NCBI GenBank assembly: GCA_046292445.1
Contig: JBKBQT010000002.1
Coordinates: 1-64,000 of the forward strand
Length of the DNA: 64,000 nucleotides
Direction of reading: 5' to 3'
Source: CALIZF01 sp046292445
GTDB taxonomy: Bacteria > Pseudomonadota > Alphaproteobacteria > Rhodobacterales > Rhodobacteraceae
Shown: positions 25,166 through 32,904 of the stretch, piece after piece
Layout of the letters: each line of letters opens with the position of its first letter
How positions within the stretch are numbered: position 1 is the stretch's first letter
Notes under the pieces: model-generated
Told to the model about the DNA's origin: nothing
The model's database searches: none
The model's input: the letters and a program-made list of their open reading frames with translations, nothing else
Position numbers and translations under genes: made by a program

Positions 25166-27646
25166 TCAGGCGACGGCGCTGCCGGGGGCAGGGTCGCGGG
25201 CAGCGACCGCGACGGCATAGGCGGCCTCGGTCGCGCGCAGCGCCGCGCGGATCGCGGCGATGTCGCGCTGCCCGCCGCCGGCGGCGGCGAGGAGGCGGTG
25301 CAGCCGCCGCGCGCCGAGGATCGCCGCCGCCCCCGCGGCGCGGTGATAGGCGCTGTCGGGCGTGTCCGGGCGGTCGAGGTCGGCGGCAAGGTCGGCGGCG
25401 AAGCGGGCAAAGAGGGCAACCTGCGCCGCCGGCCCCAGCAGCCTGCGCGCATCGCGCAGCACCGCCCGGTCGAGCAGCGGGTCATGGGGCGGGGCGACGA
25501 GGGCGGCCAGCGCGCGGCCCAGCGCGTCGAGCCGCAGCGGCTTGAGCAGGATCGCCGCGCCCTCGGTCGCGGCGATGCGCGCCTCTTCCTCGGCGCCCGC
25601 CTGGGCGGTGACGACAAGCGCCGGCGCGCTCTGCGACGGGCCGGGCCGGGCCCGGATCGCCGCGAGCGCGGCGAGGCCGTCAAGGCCGGGCATGGCGATG
25701 TCGAGCAGGATGGCGTCGAAGGCCGCCTGTCCGGCGGCCGCGACAGCCGCCGCGCCATCTGCGGCCAGAACGCTGCTGTGGCCAAGCCGGTGCAGCATCT
25801 CCTGCATCAGGTGGCTGTTGATCGGATCGTCCTCGGCCAGCAGGATGTGGAGCGGCGGGATGGCGGCGGGAACGGCCGGCTCGTCCGTCTTGGCGGCCGC
25901 CAGCACCCGCGCGGTAAAGCGAAAGGTCGTCCCGCGCCCCGGCGCGCTGTCGAGCGTGAGGGTGCCGCCCATGTCCCGCACCGCCCGCCGCGCGATCCCG
26001 AGGCCGAGGCCGCTGCCGCCCGAAGGCGCGCGATCGACCGTCTCGAAATCCTCGAAGATGCGGCTCTGGTCGGCGGGGTCGATGCCCGGCCCGGTATCGG
26101 TCACGGTCACGGTCAGGGTGATCGCGCCCCCGGCATCGGGCGGCGATGCGGCAAGCGCGACCGTCACGCTGCCGTCGCGGGTGAACTTGACGGCGTTCGA
26201 CAGGAGATTCGCCGCGACCCGCGCGAAGGCGCGCGGCGGCCCGAGCACGCGGCCCGGCCCGTCCGCAGGAAGATCGAGCACAAGGCGGTTGCCGCGCTGG
26301 GCTGCCGGGGCGCGGGCGATCTCGACGGCGTCGCGCAACGCCTCGGCCGGATCGAACGGGGCGTGCGGTTCGGACGCGCCGGTCCCTTCCTGACGGTGCA
26401 GGTCGAGCAGATCCTCGATCTGGCGCAGCGCCGTCTGGGCCGAGGTCGCGGCGAGGCCGACGAGCCGGCGCCGGGCCGCGGCCATCGGCCCCTGGCGAAG
26501 CAGGTCGAGCGCGGCGATCACGCCGTTGAGCGGGGTGCGCATCTCATGGCTGACGACGGCGAGGAAGCGCGCCCGCTCCGCTGCGCTTTGCAGCGCCGCG
26601 TCGCGCGCGGCGCGCAGGCCGGCCTCGGCCGCGACGCGGTCGGACATGTCGCGCAGGATGACGAAATGCACCGGCTCGCCGTCGCTGTCGGTATCGTCGA
26701 TCCGGGAGACCTCCATCGGAAAGCTGCTGCCGTCGGCCCGCTGCCCGGTCGCCATGCCGCCCGCGGCACCCGGGGCCTGCGGCGGCGGAAAGACGGTCAC
26801 ACCCGCCGCATCGTCGCCCTCCGCCAGCAGGAGCCGGCCCGCCGGCTGCCCGACGGCATCCGCGCGCGCATGGCCGAACATGCGTTCTGCGGCGGCGTTG
26901 ACGCTGCGGATGCGGCCGGCGCCGTCGCAGACGACAACGGCATCGCGCGCCGCCTCGATCGTCTTGCCGAGGGTCGAGCCGATGCGGCGGGCCGCCCGCA
27001 CCTGGCGGCCAAGGTCGCGGTAGAGGTCGAAGATCACGAGCACGACCCCGGTCAGCAGCACCACGAGAAGGATCGCCAGCGACACGAACCGCCCCAGAAG
27101 CGCGCGCACCGCATCGCGTTCGGCCTGTTCGCGCGCGACCGCACCGGCGAGGATGGCGAGCGACAGCGCGCGCACATCGGGCCGAAGCCGTTCGACCCGG
27201 TCGAGCGCCGCGGCAAGCGCTTGCGGCGGGACCGGGTCGGGCCATGCATCCATCTCGGCGCCGAGCGCCTCGCTTTCCGTCCGGATTCGCGCGATCAGTG
27301 CCGCGGCATCGGGGTAGCTGGCGGGCGACAGGATGATGCGGTCTGCATTGAGCAGGTTGGCGCGGCTGAGCAGGATGTCGAGCCGCAGCGCCGCCTCGGA
27401 CGCGGGCGCACCCGACTGCATGGCAAGCAGCGCGGATTGCAGGCGCGACAGATCCACCTCGAACTGCGCCACGACCCAGATGCGGTTGTCCGACCGGACC
27501 TCGCGCATCGCCTCGATCTGCCCGCTCAGCCCGCGGGCCTGCGCGATCAGCAGCCCGATGGCGATCAGCGCCAGGATGCCGATCAGCGCCGCGAGGGTCG
27601 ATGGGCGGCGGCGGGCGGTCGCGTCCGCGGTTCCGGCGGGGGGCAT
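25166..27646 (-). CDS. Hybrid sensor histidine kinase with receiver and Hpt domains
   Basis: An 826-residue membrane sensor. Hydrophobic segments at about 18-37 and 185-205 flank a periplasmic helical domain; then come a PAS domain (about 215-340), a HisKA domain with phospho-acceptor His about 367 in VVSHEMRTPLNGV, an ATPase domain with GGSGLGLGIARR, a receiver (LLAEDDPINSHLM, phospho-Asp about 649 in LLDIAMPG) and a C-terminal Hpt-like helix with His about 768 in HRAAGAAAILG. The full set suggests an internal phosphorelay. It follows the exported oxidoreductase-fold gene by 3 nt and is divergent from a LuxR-type regulator, its likely partner. Confidence 0.9.
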   Translation of the reverse strand: MPPAGTADATARRRPSTLAALIGILALIAIGLLIAQARGLSGQIEAMREVRSDNRIWVVAQFEVDLSRLQSALLAMQSGAPASEAALRLDILLSRANLLNADRIILSPASYPDAAALIARIRTESEALGAEMDAWPDPVPPQALAAALDRVERLRPDVRALSLAILAGAVAREQAERDAVRALLGRFVSLAILLVVLLTGVVLVIFDLYRDLGRQVRAARRIGSTLGKTIEAARDAVVVCDGAGRIRSVNAAAERMFGHARADAVGQPAGRLLLAEGDDAAGVTVFPPPQAPGAAGGMATGQRADGSSFPMEVSRIDDTDSDGEPVHFVILRDMSDRVAAEAGLRAARDAALQSAAERARFLAVVSHEMRTPLNGVIAALDLLRQGPMAAARRRLVGLAATSAQTALRQIEDLLDLHRQEGTGASEPHAPFDPAEALRDAVEIARAPAAQRGNRLVLDLPADGPGRVLGPPRAFARVAANLLSNAVKFTRDGSVTVALAASPPDAGGAITLTVTVTDTGPGIDPADQSRIFEDFETVDRAPSGGSGLGLGIARRAVRDMGGTLTLDSAPGRGTTFRFTARVLAAAKTDEPAVPAAIPPLHILLAEDDPINSHLMQEMLHRLGHSSVLAADGAAAVAAAGQAAFDAILLDIAMPGLDGLAALAAIRARPGPSQSAPALVVTAQAGAEEEARIAATEGAAILLKPLRLDALGRALAALVAPPHDPLLDRAVLRDARRLLGPAAQVALFARFAADLAADLDRPDTPDSAYHRAAGAAAILGARRLHRLLAAAGGGQRDIAAIRAALRATEAAYAVAVAARDPAPGSAVA

Positions 27647-27649
27647 GGG

Positions 27650-28216
27650 TCAGTCCGCGCGCACATGCAGCGCGACGAGTTGCCAGACGCATTGCATGTA
27701 GGTTGCCTCGGTGCGGTAGGCCGGTTCGTCGTCGAACGGGAACATGATCCAGAGCGGTCCGAGCGCGCGGATCGAGAAGGGTGCGCCGTCGATCCGGCGG
27801 GCAACGATCGGCGCCCGCGGGCCGATCAGCGCGGGATCGAGCACCGCGCGAAAGTCGTTGGCCGCCTGCGCCTCGATCCGGCGCCCCCGCGCCCCGGCTG
27901 CGGCGAGCACGGCCGACAGCGGCGGGCCCTCGAAATGCACGCGGGGCGTCCAGAGCGTCATGGTCGAAAAGCCGACCTGTGGCAGATCCCCGAGCATGGC
28001 GTCATCGAAAACTGCGGCATCGCCCGCGTTCGGGCGTCCGACCGCCCCCGACACGGTCAGCAGCACCGGCCCCGCTGGCTGCGCCAGCGTCGCGCGGGCA
28101 AGCCGCGGCGCTGCCAGCGCGAGGCCGAGACCGGCGGCGGCCGTCAGAAGCGCGCGGCGGCGGGTCGGGGGGGGATCTGCGCGGCGGGCGGGTTGCCGCT
28201 GGTCGGTCTGGTCCAT
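27650..28216 (-). CDS. Exported molybdopterin-oxidoreductase-fold-like protein
   Basis: A 188-residue protein with a Tat-like or Sec-like signal (TRRRALLTAAAGLGLALA, then ARA) and a domain resembling the sulfite-oxidase molybdopterin-binding fold: LLTVSGAVGRP near the start, PLSAVLAAAGARG, and the C-terminal GPLWIMFPFDD. The conserved cofactor-ligating Cys of true enzymes is not evident, so it may bind a ligand instead. The start at 28216 is the first plausible Met. It directly precedes the hybrid kinase, so a role as the periplasmic input module of that sensor is inferred. Confidence 0.75.
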   Translation of the reverse strand: MDQTDQRQPARRADPPPTRRRALLTAAAGLGLALAAPRLARATLAQPAGPVLLTVSGAVGRPNAGDAAVFDDAMLGDLPQVGFSTMTLWTPRVHFEGPPLSAVLAAAGARGRRIEAQAANDFRAVLDPALIGPRAPIVARRIDGAPFSIRALGPLWIMFPFDDEPAYRTEATYMQCVWQLVALHVRAD

Positions 28217-28262
28217 GGTCGGCCGGCTAACGCTGCGTCGGGGATTGCAGTCTGCGCGGCGC

Positions 28263-28292
28263 TTGACAATTAGGCAACTCCCCCGCGTATGG
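28263..28292 (+). promoter_or_regulatory. Candidate promoter of the LuxR-type regulator
   Basis: A perfect -35 TTGACA and a weaker GTATGG are spaced 18 nt apart in the divergent gap, about 36 nt before the regulator start. Confidence 0.45.
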
Positions 28293-28327
28293 GATGACGT
28301 TAGGGCCCGCCGGGCCGGGAGGTAGGC

Positions 28328-28945
28328 ATGGCTGGATTGTCCGTCCTCATTGCCGACGATCATCAGCTCGTTCGCGATACCGTGGCGCATTATCTGGCGG
28401 CCGAGGGCGATGTGGTCGTGTCGCTGGCCGATACGCTGCCCGAGGCGCTGGCGGCGATCGGGCGGGCCGGGCGGTTCGACATCGTGCTGCTCGACGTGAT
28501 GATGCCGGGGATGGACGGGATCGTCGGCGTGCAGAAGGCGGTGGCGGCCAATGCGGGCGGGGCGGTCGTGCTGTTTTCGGGCGCGCTGCGCCGGGCCTTC
28601 GTGTCCGAGGCGCTGGCGCAGGGCGCGCGCGGCTATGTGCCCAAGACGCTGCCGGCGCGCTCGCTCGTCCATGCGCTGCGCTTTGTCGCCGAGGGGCGGG
28701 TCTATCTGCCGGTGTCGTTCATGGCAGACGAGGCGGCAGACCCTGCCCCGCCGCTCGCCAACCTCACCCCGCAGGAGGGGCGGGTGCTGCGGCACCTGTG
28801 CGCCGGCATGTCCAACAAGGAAATCGCCCGCGCTATGGATCTCTCCGAGGTCACGATCAAGACTCATATGCGTGCCGTCTGCCAGAAACTCGGGGCCAAG
28901 AACCGCACCCATGCCGCGATGATTGCCACGCCTTATCTGACGTGA
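28328..28945 (+). CDS. LuxR/NarL-family response regulator
   Basis: A 205-residue two-component regulator. The receiver (about 1-120) has acidic residues in IADDHQLVRD and the phospho-acceptor Asp about 56 in VLLDVMMPGMDG; the C-terminal DNA-binding domain (about 140-200) has the LuxR helix-turn-helix NKEIARAMDLSEVTIKTHMR. It is divergent from the hybrid kinase and its exported partner. No target gene can be named. Confidence 0.92.
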   Translation: MAGLSVLIADDHQLVRDTVAHYLAAEGDVVVSLADTLPEALAAIGRAGRFDIVLLDVMMPGMDGIVGVQKAVAANAGGAVVLFSGALRRAFVSEALAQGARGYVPKTLPARSLVHALRFVAEGRVYLPVSFMADEAADPAPPLANLTPQEGRVLRHLCAGMSNKEIARAMDLSEVTIKTHMRAVCQKLGAKNRTHAAMIATPYLT

Positions 28946-29027
28946 CAGGGGTGTGAATGCCGGGCGGCGCGATTCCGCCGCGGCAAGGGGCGGCCGGTGG
29001 CCAGTGGCCGGGCGGTGGAGGGCGGGA

Positions 29028-29660
29028 ATGCGCGGGATCATCACGCTGGCGCAGCAGAAGGGCGGTTCGGGCAAGACCACGCTGGCCGTGCATCTGGGTG
29101 TCGCCTTTGCCCGGGCCGGCGCGCGGGTCGCCTTCGTCGATACCGATCCGCAGGGCAGCCTCGGGCGCTGGTTCATGACGCGCGTCGAGACATTGGGCGC
29201 GCCGGGCGCCGAGTTTTCCACCGCGTCGGCCTGGGGCGTGACCTACGAGGCGGAAAAGCTCCGCAAGAGCCACGACATCGTCATCGTGGACACGCCGCCC
29301 AAGGCGGATGCGGACCTGCGCTCGGCCCTGCGGGTGGCCGATCTGGTGCTGGTGCCGGTCGCGTCGAGCCATGTGGACCTCTGGGCGACGGAAAGCGTGC
29401 TCGACCTCTGCGCGCGGGAACGGCGGCCGGCGCTGATCGTGCTCAACCGGGCCAAGGCGGGGACGCGGCTGGGCGAGGATGTGGCGGGCGCGGCGGCGGG
29501 GCTGGGGGTGGACCTGCTCGCGGCGCGCTTCGGCAACCGGATTGCCTATGCCGAGGCGATGGGGCGCGGGCTGACCGCGCCGGAACTCGGGCGCGGGCCT
29601 GCGGTGGACGAGGTTGCCGCCCTGCTGGCCGAGGTGCGCCGGCATCTGCCGGGGGGCTGA
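29028..29660 (+). CDS. ParA family ATPase, orphan
   Basis: A 210-residue ParA/MinD-type ATPase with the deviant Walker A motif QQKGGSGKTTLA at about residues 9-20 and Walker B-like VIVDTPPKADAD. The start at 29028 has GGAGGGCGG upstream; the longer frame from 28953 is low-complexity. No parB or centromere-like repeat is nearby, so it is probably an orphan that positions a cellular cargo, or a plasmid-like relic, rather than the chromosome-partition ParA. Confidence 0.88.
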   Translation: MRGIITLAQQKGGSGKTTLAVHLGVAFARAGARVAFVDTDPQGSLGRWFMTRVETLGAPGAEFSTASAWGVTYEAEKLRKSHDIVIVDTPPKADADLRSALRVADLVLVPVASSHVDLWATESVLDLCARERRPALIVLNRAKAGTRLGEDVAGAAAGLGVDLLAARFGNRIAYAEAMGRGLTAPELGRGPAVDEVAALLAEVRRHLPGG

Positions 29661-29682
29661 GGCCGGGACGCCGCTGCGGCGG

Positions 29683-29696
29683 CTGATCCAGATCAA
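29683..29696 (+). promoter_or_regulatory. FNR-like box upstream of the universal stress protein
   Basis: CTGATCCAGATCAA matches the FNR consensus TTGAT-N4-ATCAA at nine of ten positions. Its centre lies about 63 nt before the usp start. Confidence 0.55.
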
Positions 29697-29752
29697 GGCG
29701 CTGGCGGGCGCGCTGCCCGACTGTCCGGCGAAACGCGACAGGGAGGCCCGCC

Positions 29753-30160
29753 ATGTATTCCAACATCCTCGTGCCGCTTGCGCCCGACCATGGCGCGGTC
29801 GGACCCGCGGCGATGGACATCGCCCGCACGCTGCTCGCGCCCGGCGGCCGGATCACGGTGCTGACCGTGCTCGAGGCGATCCCGTCCTATGTCGCGCAGT
29901 ATCTGCCGCGGGATCAGGAGGAGAAGAACCGGGCCGAGATGGATGCGGCGCTTGCGGCCGAATTCGCCGGTCAGGCGGATGTGGCCCATGTCGTGCGCTC
30001 GGGGCATGCGGCGCAGACCATCCTCGATGTGGCCGAGGAGGGGGCGCATGATTGCATCGTGATCGCTTCGCACCGGCCGGGCGTGCAGGATTACTTCCTC
30101 GGCTCGACGGCGGCGCGGGTGGTCCGGCATGCGCGCTGCGGGGTGCATGTGCTGCGCTGA
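29753..30160 (+). CDS. Universal stress protein (UspA family)
   Basis: A 135-residue single-domain UspA protein. It opens with YSNILVPLAPDH, and the nucleotide-binding-type loop appears as ASHRPGVQDYFLGSTAARVV near the C-terminus (GxxxxG-x9-G(S/T) pattern). Proteins of this family accumulate under starvation or low oxygen. The FNR-like box upstream agrees with oxygen-linked control. GGGAGG precedes the ATG. Confidence 0.9.
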   Translation: MYSNILVPLAPDHGAVGPAAMDIARTLLAPGGRITVLTVLEAIPSYVAQYLPRDQEEKNRAEMDAALAAEFAGQADVAHVVRSGHAAQTILDVAEEGAHDCIVIASHRPGVQDYFLGSTAARVVRHARCGVHVLR

Positions 30161-30219
30161 CGCGCTGGACTTTGTGCTGCCGCCCGTGACACTTGGCCGC
30201 CGGATGGCGGGGGGGGTGG

Positions 30220-30822
30220 ATGCAGCCGGGGTTTCCGATGGCGCGGCCGGGGATGGCGGTCGGCCTGTTCGGCGGGTCGTTCGACCCGCCGCATCGCGGC
30301 CATGTCCACCTCACGCGGCAGGCGCTGGCGCGGTTCGGGCTCGACCGGGTTTGGTGGCTGGTCTCGCCGGGCAATCCGCTCAAGCCCGAGGGGCCGGCAC
30401 CGCTGGCGCGGCGGCTGGCGGCGGCACGGGCGATGATGCGCCATCCGCGGGTGGTCGTGACCGATCTCGAGGCGCGGCTGGGCACGCGGTTCACAGCCGA
30501 GACGCTGCGCCGGCTCGGCGCGCTCTACCCCGGGGTTCGGTTCGTCTGGCTGATGGGGTCGGACAACCTCGCCGCGTTCCACCGCTGGGAGGACTGGCAG
30601 GGAATCCTGCGCCGGGTGCCGGTCGGGGTGATCGCGCGGCCGGGCTACGCCTTGCGCGCGCGGCTGTCGCCGGCGGCGCGCACCTTCGGTGCGTATCGGC
30701 TGCCCGATGCGGCGTCGCATCGCCTTGCCCATGCGGCCCCCCCAGCATGGTGCCTGATCGACGTGCCGCTGATGGCGCTGTCGTCCTCGGCGATCCGGGC
30801 GCGGGGAGAATGGCGGCGGTGA
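30220..30822 (+). CDS. nadD: Nicotinate-nucleotide adenylyltransferase
   Basis: A roughly 200-residue enzyme of NAD synthesis that joins nicotinate mononucleotide and ATP. The nucleotidyl-transfer motif GGSFDPPHRGH is at about residues 17-27 and the second motif SSSAIRARG closes the protein (ISSTxIR in the family). Several in-frame starts exist; 30220 is chosen for the GGGGGGTGG run before it, while 30193 and an internal ATG (MAVGLFGG) are alternatives. No ybeB/rsfS neighbour follows here, unlike in many proteobacteria. Confidence 0.92.
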   Translation: MQPGFPMARPGMAVGLFGGSFDPPHRGHVHLTRQALARFGLDRVWWLVSPGNPLKPEGPAPLARRLAAARAMMRHPRVVVTDLEARLGTRFTAETLRRLGALYPGVRFVWLMGSDNLAAFHRWEDWQGILRRVPVGVIARPGYALRARLSPAARTFGAYRLPDAASHRLAHAAPPAWCLIDVPLMALSSSAIRARGEWRR

Positions 30823-30868
30823 CGTGTCGCGGTTGCGCGACGGGGCGGGCGGCGTCTAGGGTTCGCGC

Positions 30869-32350
30869 ATGACACGTCCGCAGACCCTGACCCGCCGCGC
30901 CGCGATCGCCGCGCTGCTTGCCGCCGCCGCGGCCCCGGCCGTTGCCGAGGCGCCCGCGCGCTCGAAGCGCCCGATGCCGCGCCCCGGCGCGCGCGTCGCC
31001 GCGGCCGTGCCGGCCGCCCCGCGCATCGCGGCCCCCGCCACCGCCGATCTGATCGCGGCCGCGCGTCTGGGCGGCCGGGTGTCCAGCGCGGTGATCGACG
31101 TGGCCACGGGGGCGAGGCTCGACGGGGTGGAGCCGGAGCTGCCGCTGCCGCCGGCCAGCGTCGCCAAGGCGATCACGGCGCTTTATGCGCTCGACCGGCT
31201 CGGCCCCGGCTACCGCTTTGTCACGCGGGTGATGGCGACCGGGCCGGTGGCGGGCGGGATCGTGCAGGGCGATCTGGTTCTGGCCGGGACCGGCGATCCG
31301 ACGCTGACGACCGACGGGCTGGGCGATCTGGCGGCGGCGCTGCGCGCGCGCGGCCTGCGTGGCGCGACGGGGCGCTTTCTCGTCCACGCCGGGGCACTGC
31401 CGGCTGCGGCGATGATCGACGACACCCAGCCGGTGCATGTCGGCTACAACCCGGCGATCGCGGGCCTCAACCTCAACTTCAACCGTGTCCATTTCGAGTG
31501 GAAGAGGGCGCAGGGCGGCTGGCAGGTGCAACTCGATGCCCGGGGCGAGCGGTTCGTGCCGCTGGTGCGCTGCGCGCGGGTGCGCGTGGTCGATCGGGCG
31601 GCGCCGGCCTTTACCTATGCCGACCGGGACGGGGCCGAAGTCTGGACGGTGGCCTCGGCCGCGCTCGGCAACGGGGGGAGCCGATGGCTGCCGGTGCGGC
31701 GGCCGGCGGCCTATGCGGGCGAGGTGTTCCGCACGCTGGCAGCAGCGCATGGGATCACGCTGGGCGAGCCGGCGAGCATCCCGCAGGCACCCGGCGGCAC
31801 GGTTCTGGCCGAAGTGGCAAGCGATCCGCTCGGCCCGATGATCCGCGCGATGCTGCGCCATTCGACCAACCTGACGGCCGAGGTGCTCGGCCTGACCGCC
31901 TCGGGCGCCGGGGGCCTGCGCGCCTCGGCGCAGGCGATGTCGGATTGGGCGGGCGCGCGCTATGGCGCGGCGGTGCGGCTGGTCGATCATTCGGGCCTCG
32001 GCGCGGCCTCGCGCGTCGCGGCGCAGGACATGGCGGGGATCATGGCGGCGGCGCACCGCGCCGGCGCGCTGCCGCCGCTGCTGCGGCCGTTTCCGGTGCG
32101 CGAGGGGAAGGGCGGGCCGGTGGTGGTGGCCAAGACCGGGACGCTCAACTTCGTCTCGGGCCTTGCGGGCTATGTCGCGCAGCCCTCGGGCCGCGTGCTG
32201 GCCTTTGCGATCTTTGCCGCCGATACGGGGCGGCGCGACGGCATTCCGACGGATTCGCGCGAGCGGCCCGCGGGCGGCCCCGAATGGACGCGGCGTGCCC
32301 GCGGCATGCAGGCGCGAATCGTTGACGGCTGGGCCGGCGCCTTCGCCTGA
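30869..32350 (+). CDS. dacB: D-alanyl-D-alanine carboxypeptidase/endopeptidase (PBP4)
   Basis: A 493-residue penicillin-binding protein 4-type serine peptidase acting on peptidoglycan in the periplasm. An N-terminal signal (TRRAAIAALLAAAAA...VAEA, possibly Tat) is followed by the SxxK motif SVAK at about residue 97, SxN as HSTN at about 331 and KTG at about 421. The length is usual. The stop lies 4 nt from that of the convergent TerB-like gene. Confidence 0.93.
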   Translation: MTRPQTLTRRAAIAALLAAAAAPAVAEAPARSKRPMPRPGARVAAAVPAAPRIAAPATADLIAAARLGGRVSSAVIDVATGARLDGVEPELPLPPASVAKAITALYALDRLGPGYRFVTRVMATGPVAGGIVQGDLVLAGTGDPTLTTDGLGDLAAALRARGLRGATGRFLVHAGALPAAAMIDDTQPVHVGYNPAIAGLNLNFNRVHFEWKRAQGGWQVQLDARGERFVPLVRCARVRVVDRAAPAFTYADRDGAEVWTVASAALGNGGSRWLPVRRPAAYAGEVFRTLAAAHGITLGEPASIPQAPGGTVLAEVASDPLGPMIRAMLRHSTNLTAEVLGLTASGAGGLRASAQAMSDWAGARYGAAVRLVDHSGLGAASRVAAQDMAGIMAAAHRAGALPPLLRPFPVREGKGGPVVVAKTGTLNFVSGLAGYVAQPSGRVLAFAIFAADTGRRDGIPTDSRERPAGGPEWTRRARGMQARIVDGWAGAFA

Positions 32351-32354
32351 CTGC

Positions 32355-32789
32355 TCAGAGCCCGCTGTCGAGCCGCTGGTGCCGGGCGCGGGCGCCCTGC
32401 TCGATCGCGGCGGCATGCAGGCGCGGCACGCTCAGCTCGTGCCGGATTTCCTCGAGCATGCGCAACTCCGGCTGCTGCAGCGTGCCGTCGGCAGCCGCCA
32501 CGTCGCAGGCGAGGGCATAGGCGGTCTCGTTGAGCCGCTCGGGCAATGCGTCGCGGATGAGGCCGAAGAGGGCATCGAGCCCGTCCTCTTCCTCGAAGAG
32601 GTCGAACACCGTCTGCGCCACGATGCGCATGCGGTCGGCATCGTAATCGGCAAAGATCGGCAGATGGTTCACGATCCGCTGGATCGCCACCAGTTCGGGT
32701 GTGCGCAGCGCCTCGTCCGAGGCCGAGACGGCGATCATTACCGCGACAAGGGCGTCCTGCGGCGAAAGCGAGGGGGTCACGTTCGTCAA
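32355..32789 (-). CDS. TerB-like (tellurite-resistance family) protein
   Basis: A 144-residue helical protein resembling the TerB domain: SPQDALVAVMIAVSASDE, then a second repeat-like segment ACDVAAADGTLQQPELRML, each with acidic residues typical of the metal-binding TerB fold. The start is taken as a TTG at 32789 because AGGAG lies 6 nt upstream; the longer frame to 32975 overlaps the lysS start. No tellurite genes are nearby, so the role is unknown. Confidence 0.75.
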   Translation of the reverse strand: MTNVTPSLSPQDALVAVMIAVSASDEALRTPELVAIQRIVNHLPIFADYDADRMRIVAQTVFDLFEEEDGLDALFGLIRDALPERLNETAYALACDVAAADGTLQQPELRMLEEIRHELSVPRLHAAAIEQGARARHQRLDSGL

Positions 32790-32904
32790 GCTCGGCTCCT
32801 GCGGCGGATTGCGGGCGCAGAATATTGACCGCATCCGTCCTCGGCAATAGACGGCGGGGACCGCGGCGGCGGGGTGCCGGCCGCGTTGCACGGGATATGC
32901 GCCA

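Noticed and set aside
22783..25785. 1000-codon minus-strand open frame across pgl and pgi
   Set aside because: It is antisense to two recognisable enzymes and low in hydrophobic residues; it is a shadow.
24977..28273. 1098-codon plus-strand open frame
   Set aside because: It covers the antisense of the hybrid kinase and its exported partner, both of which have clear domains.
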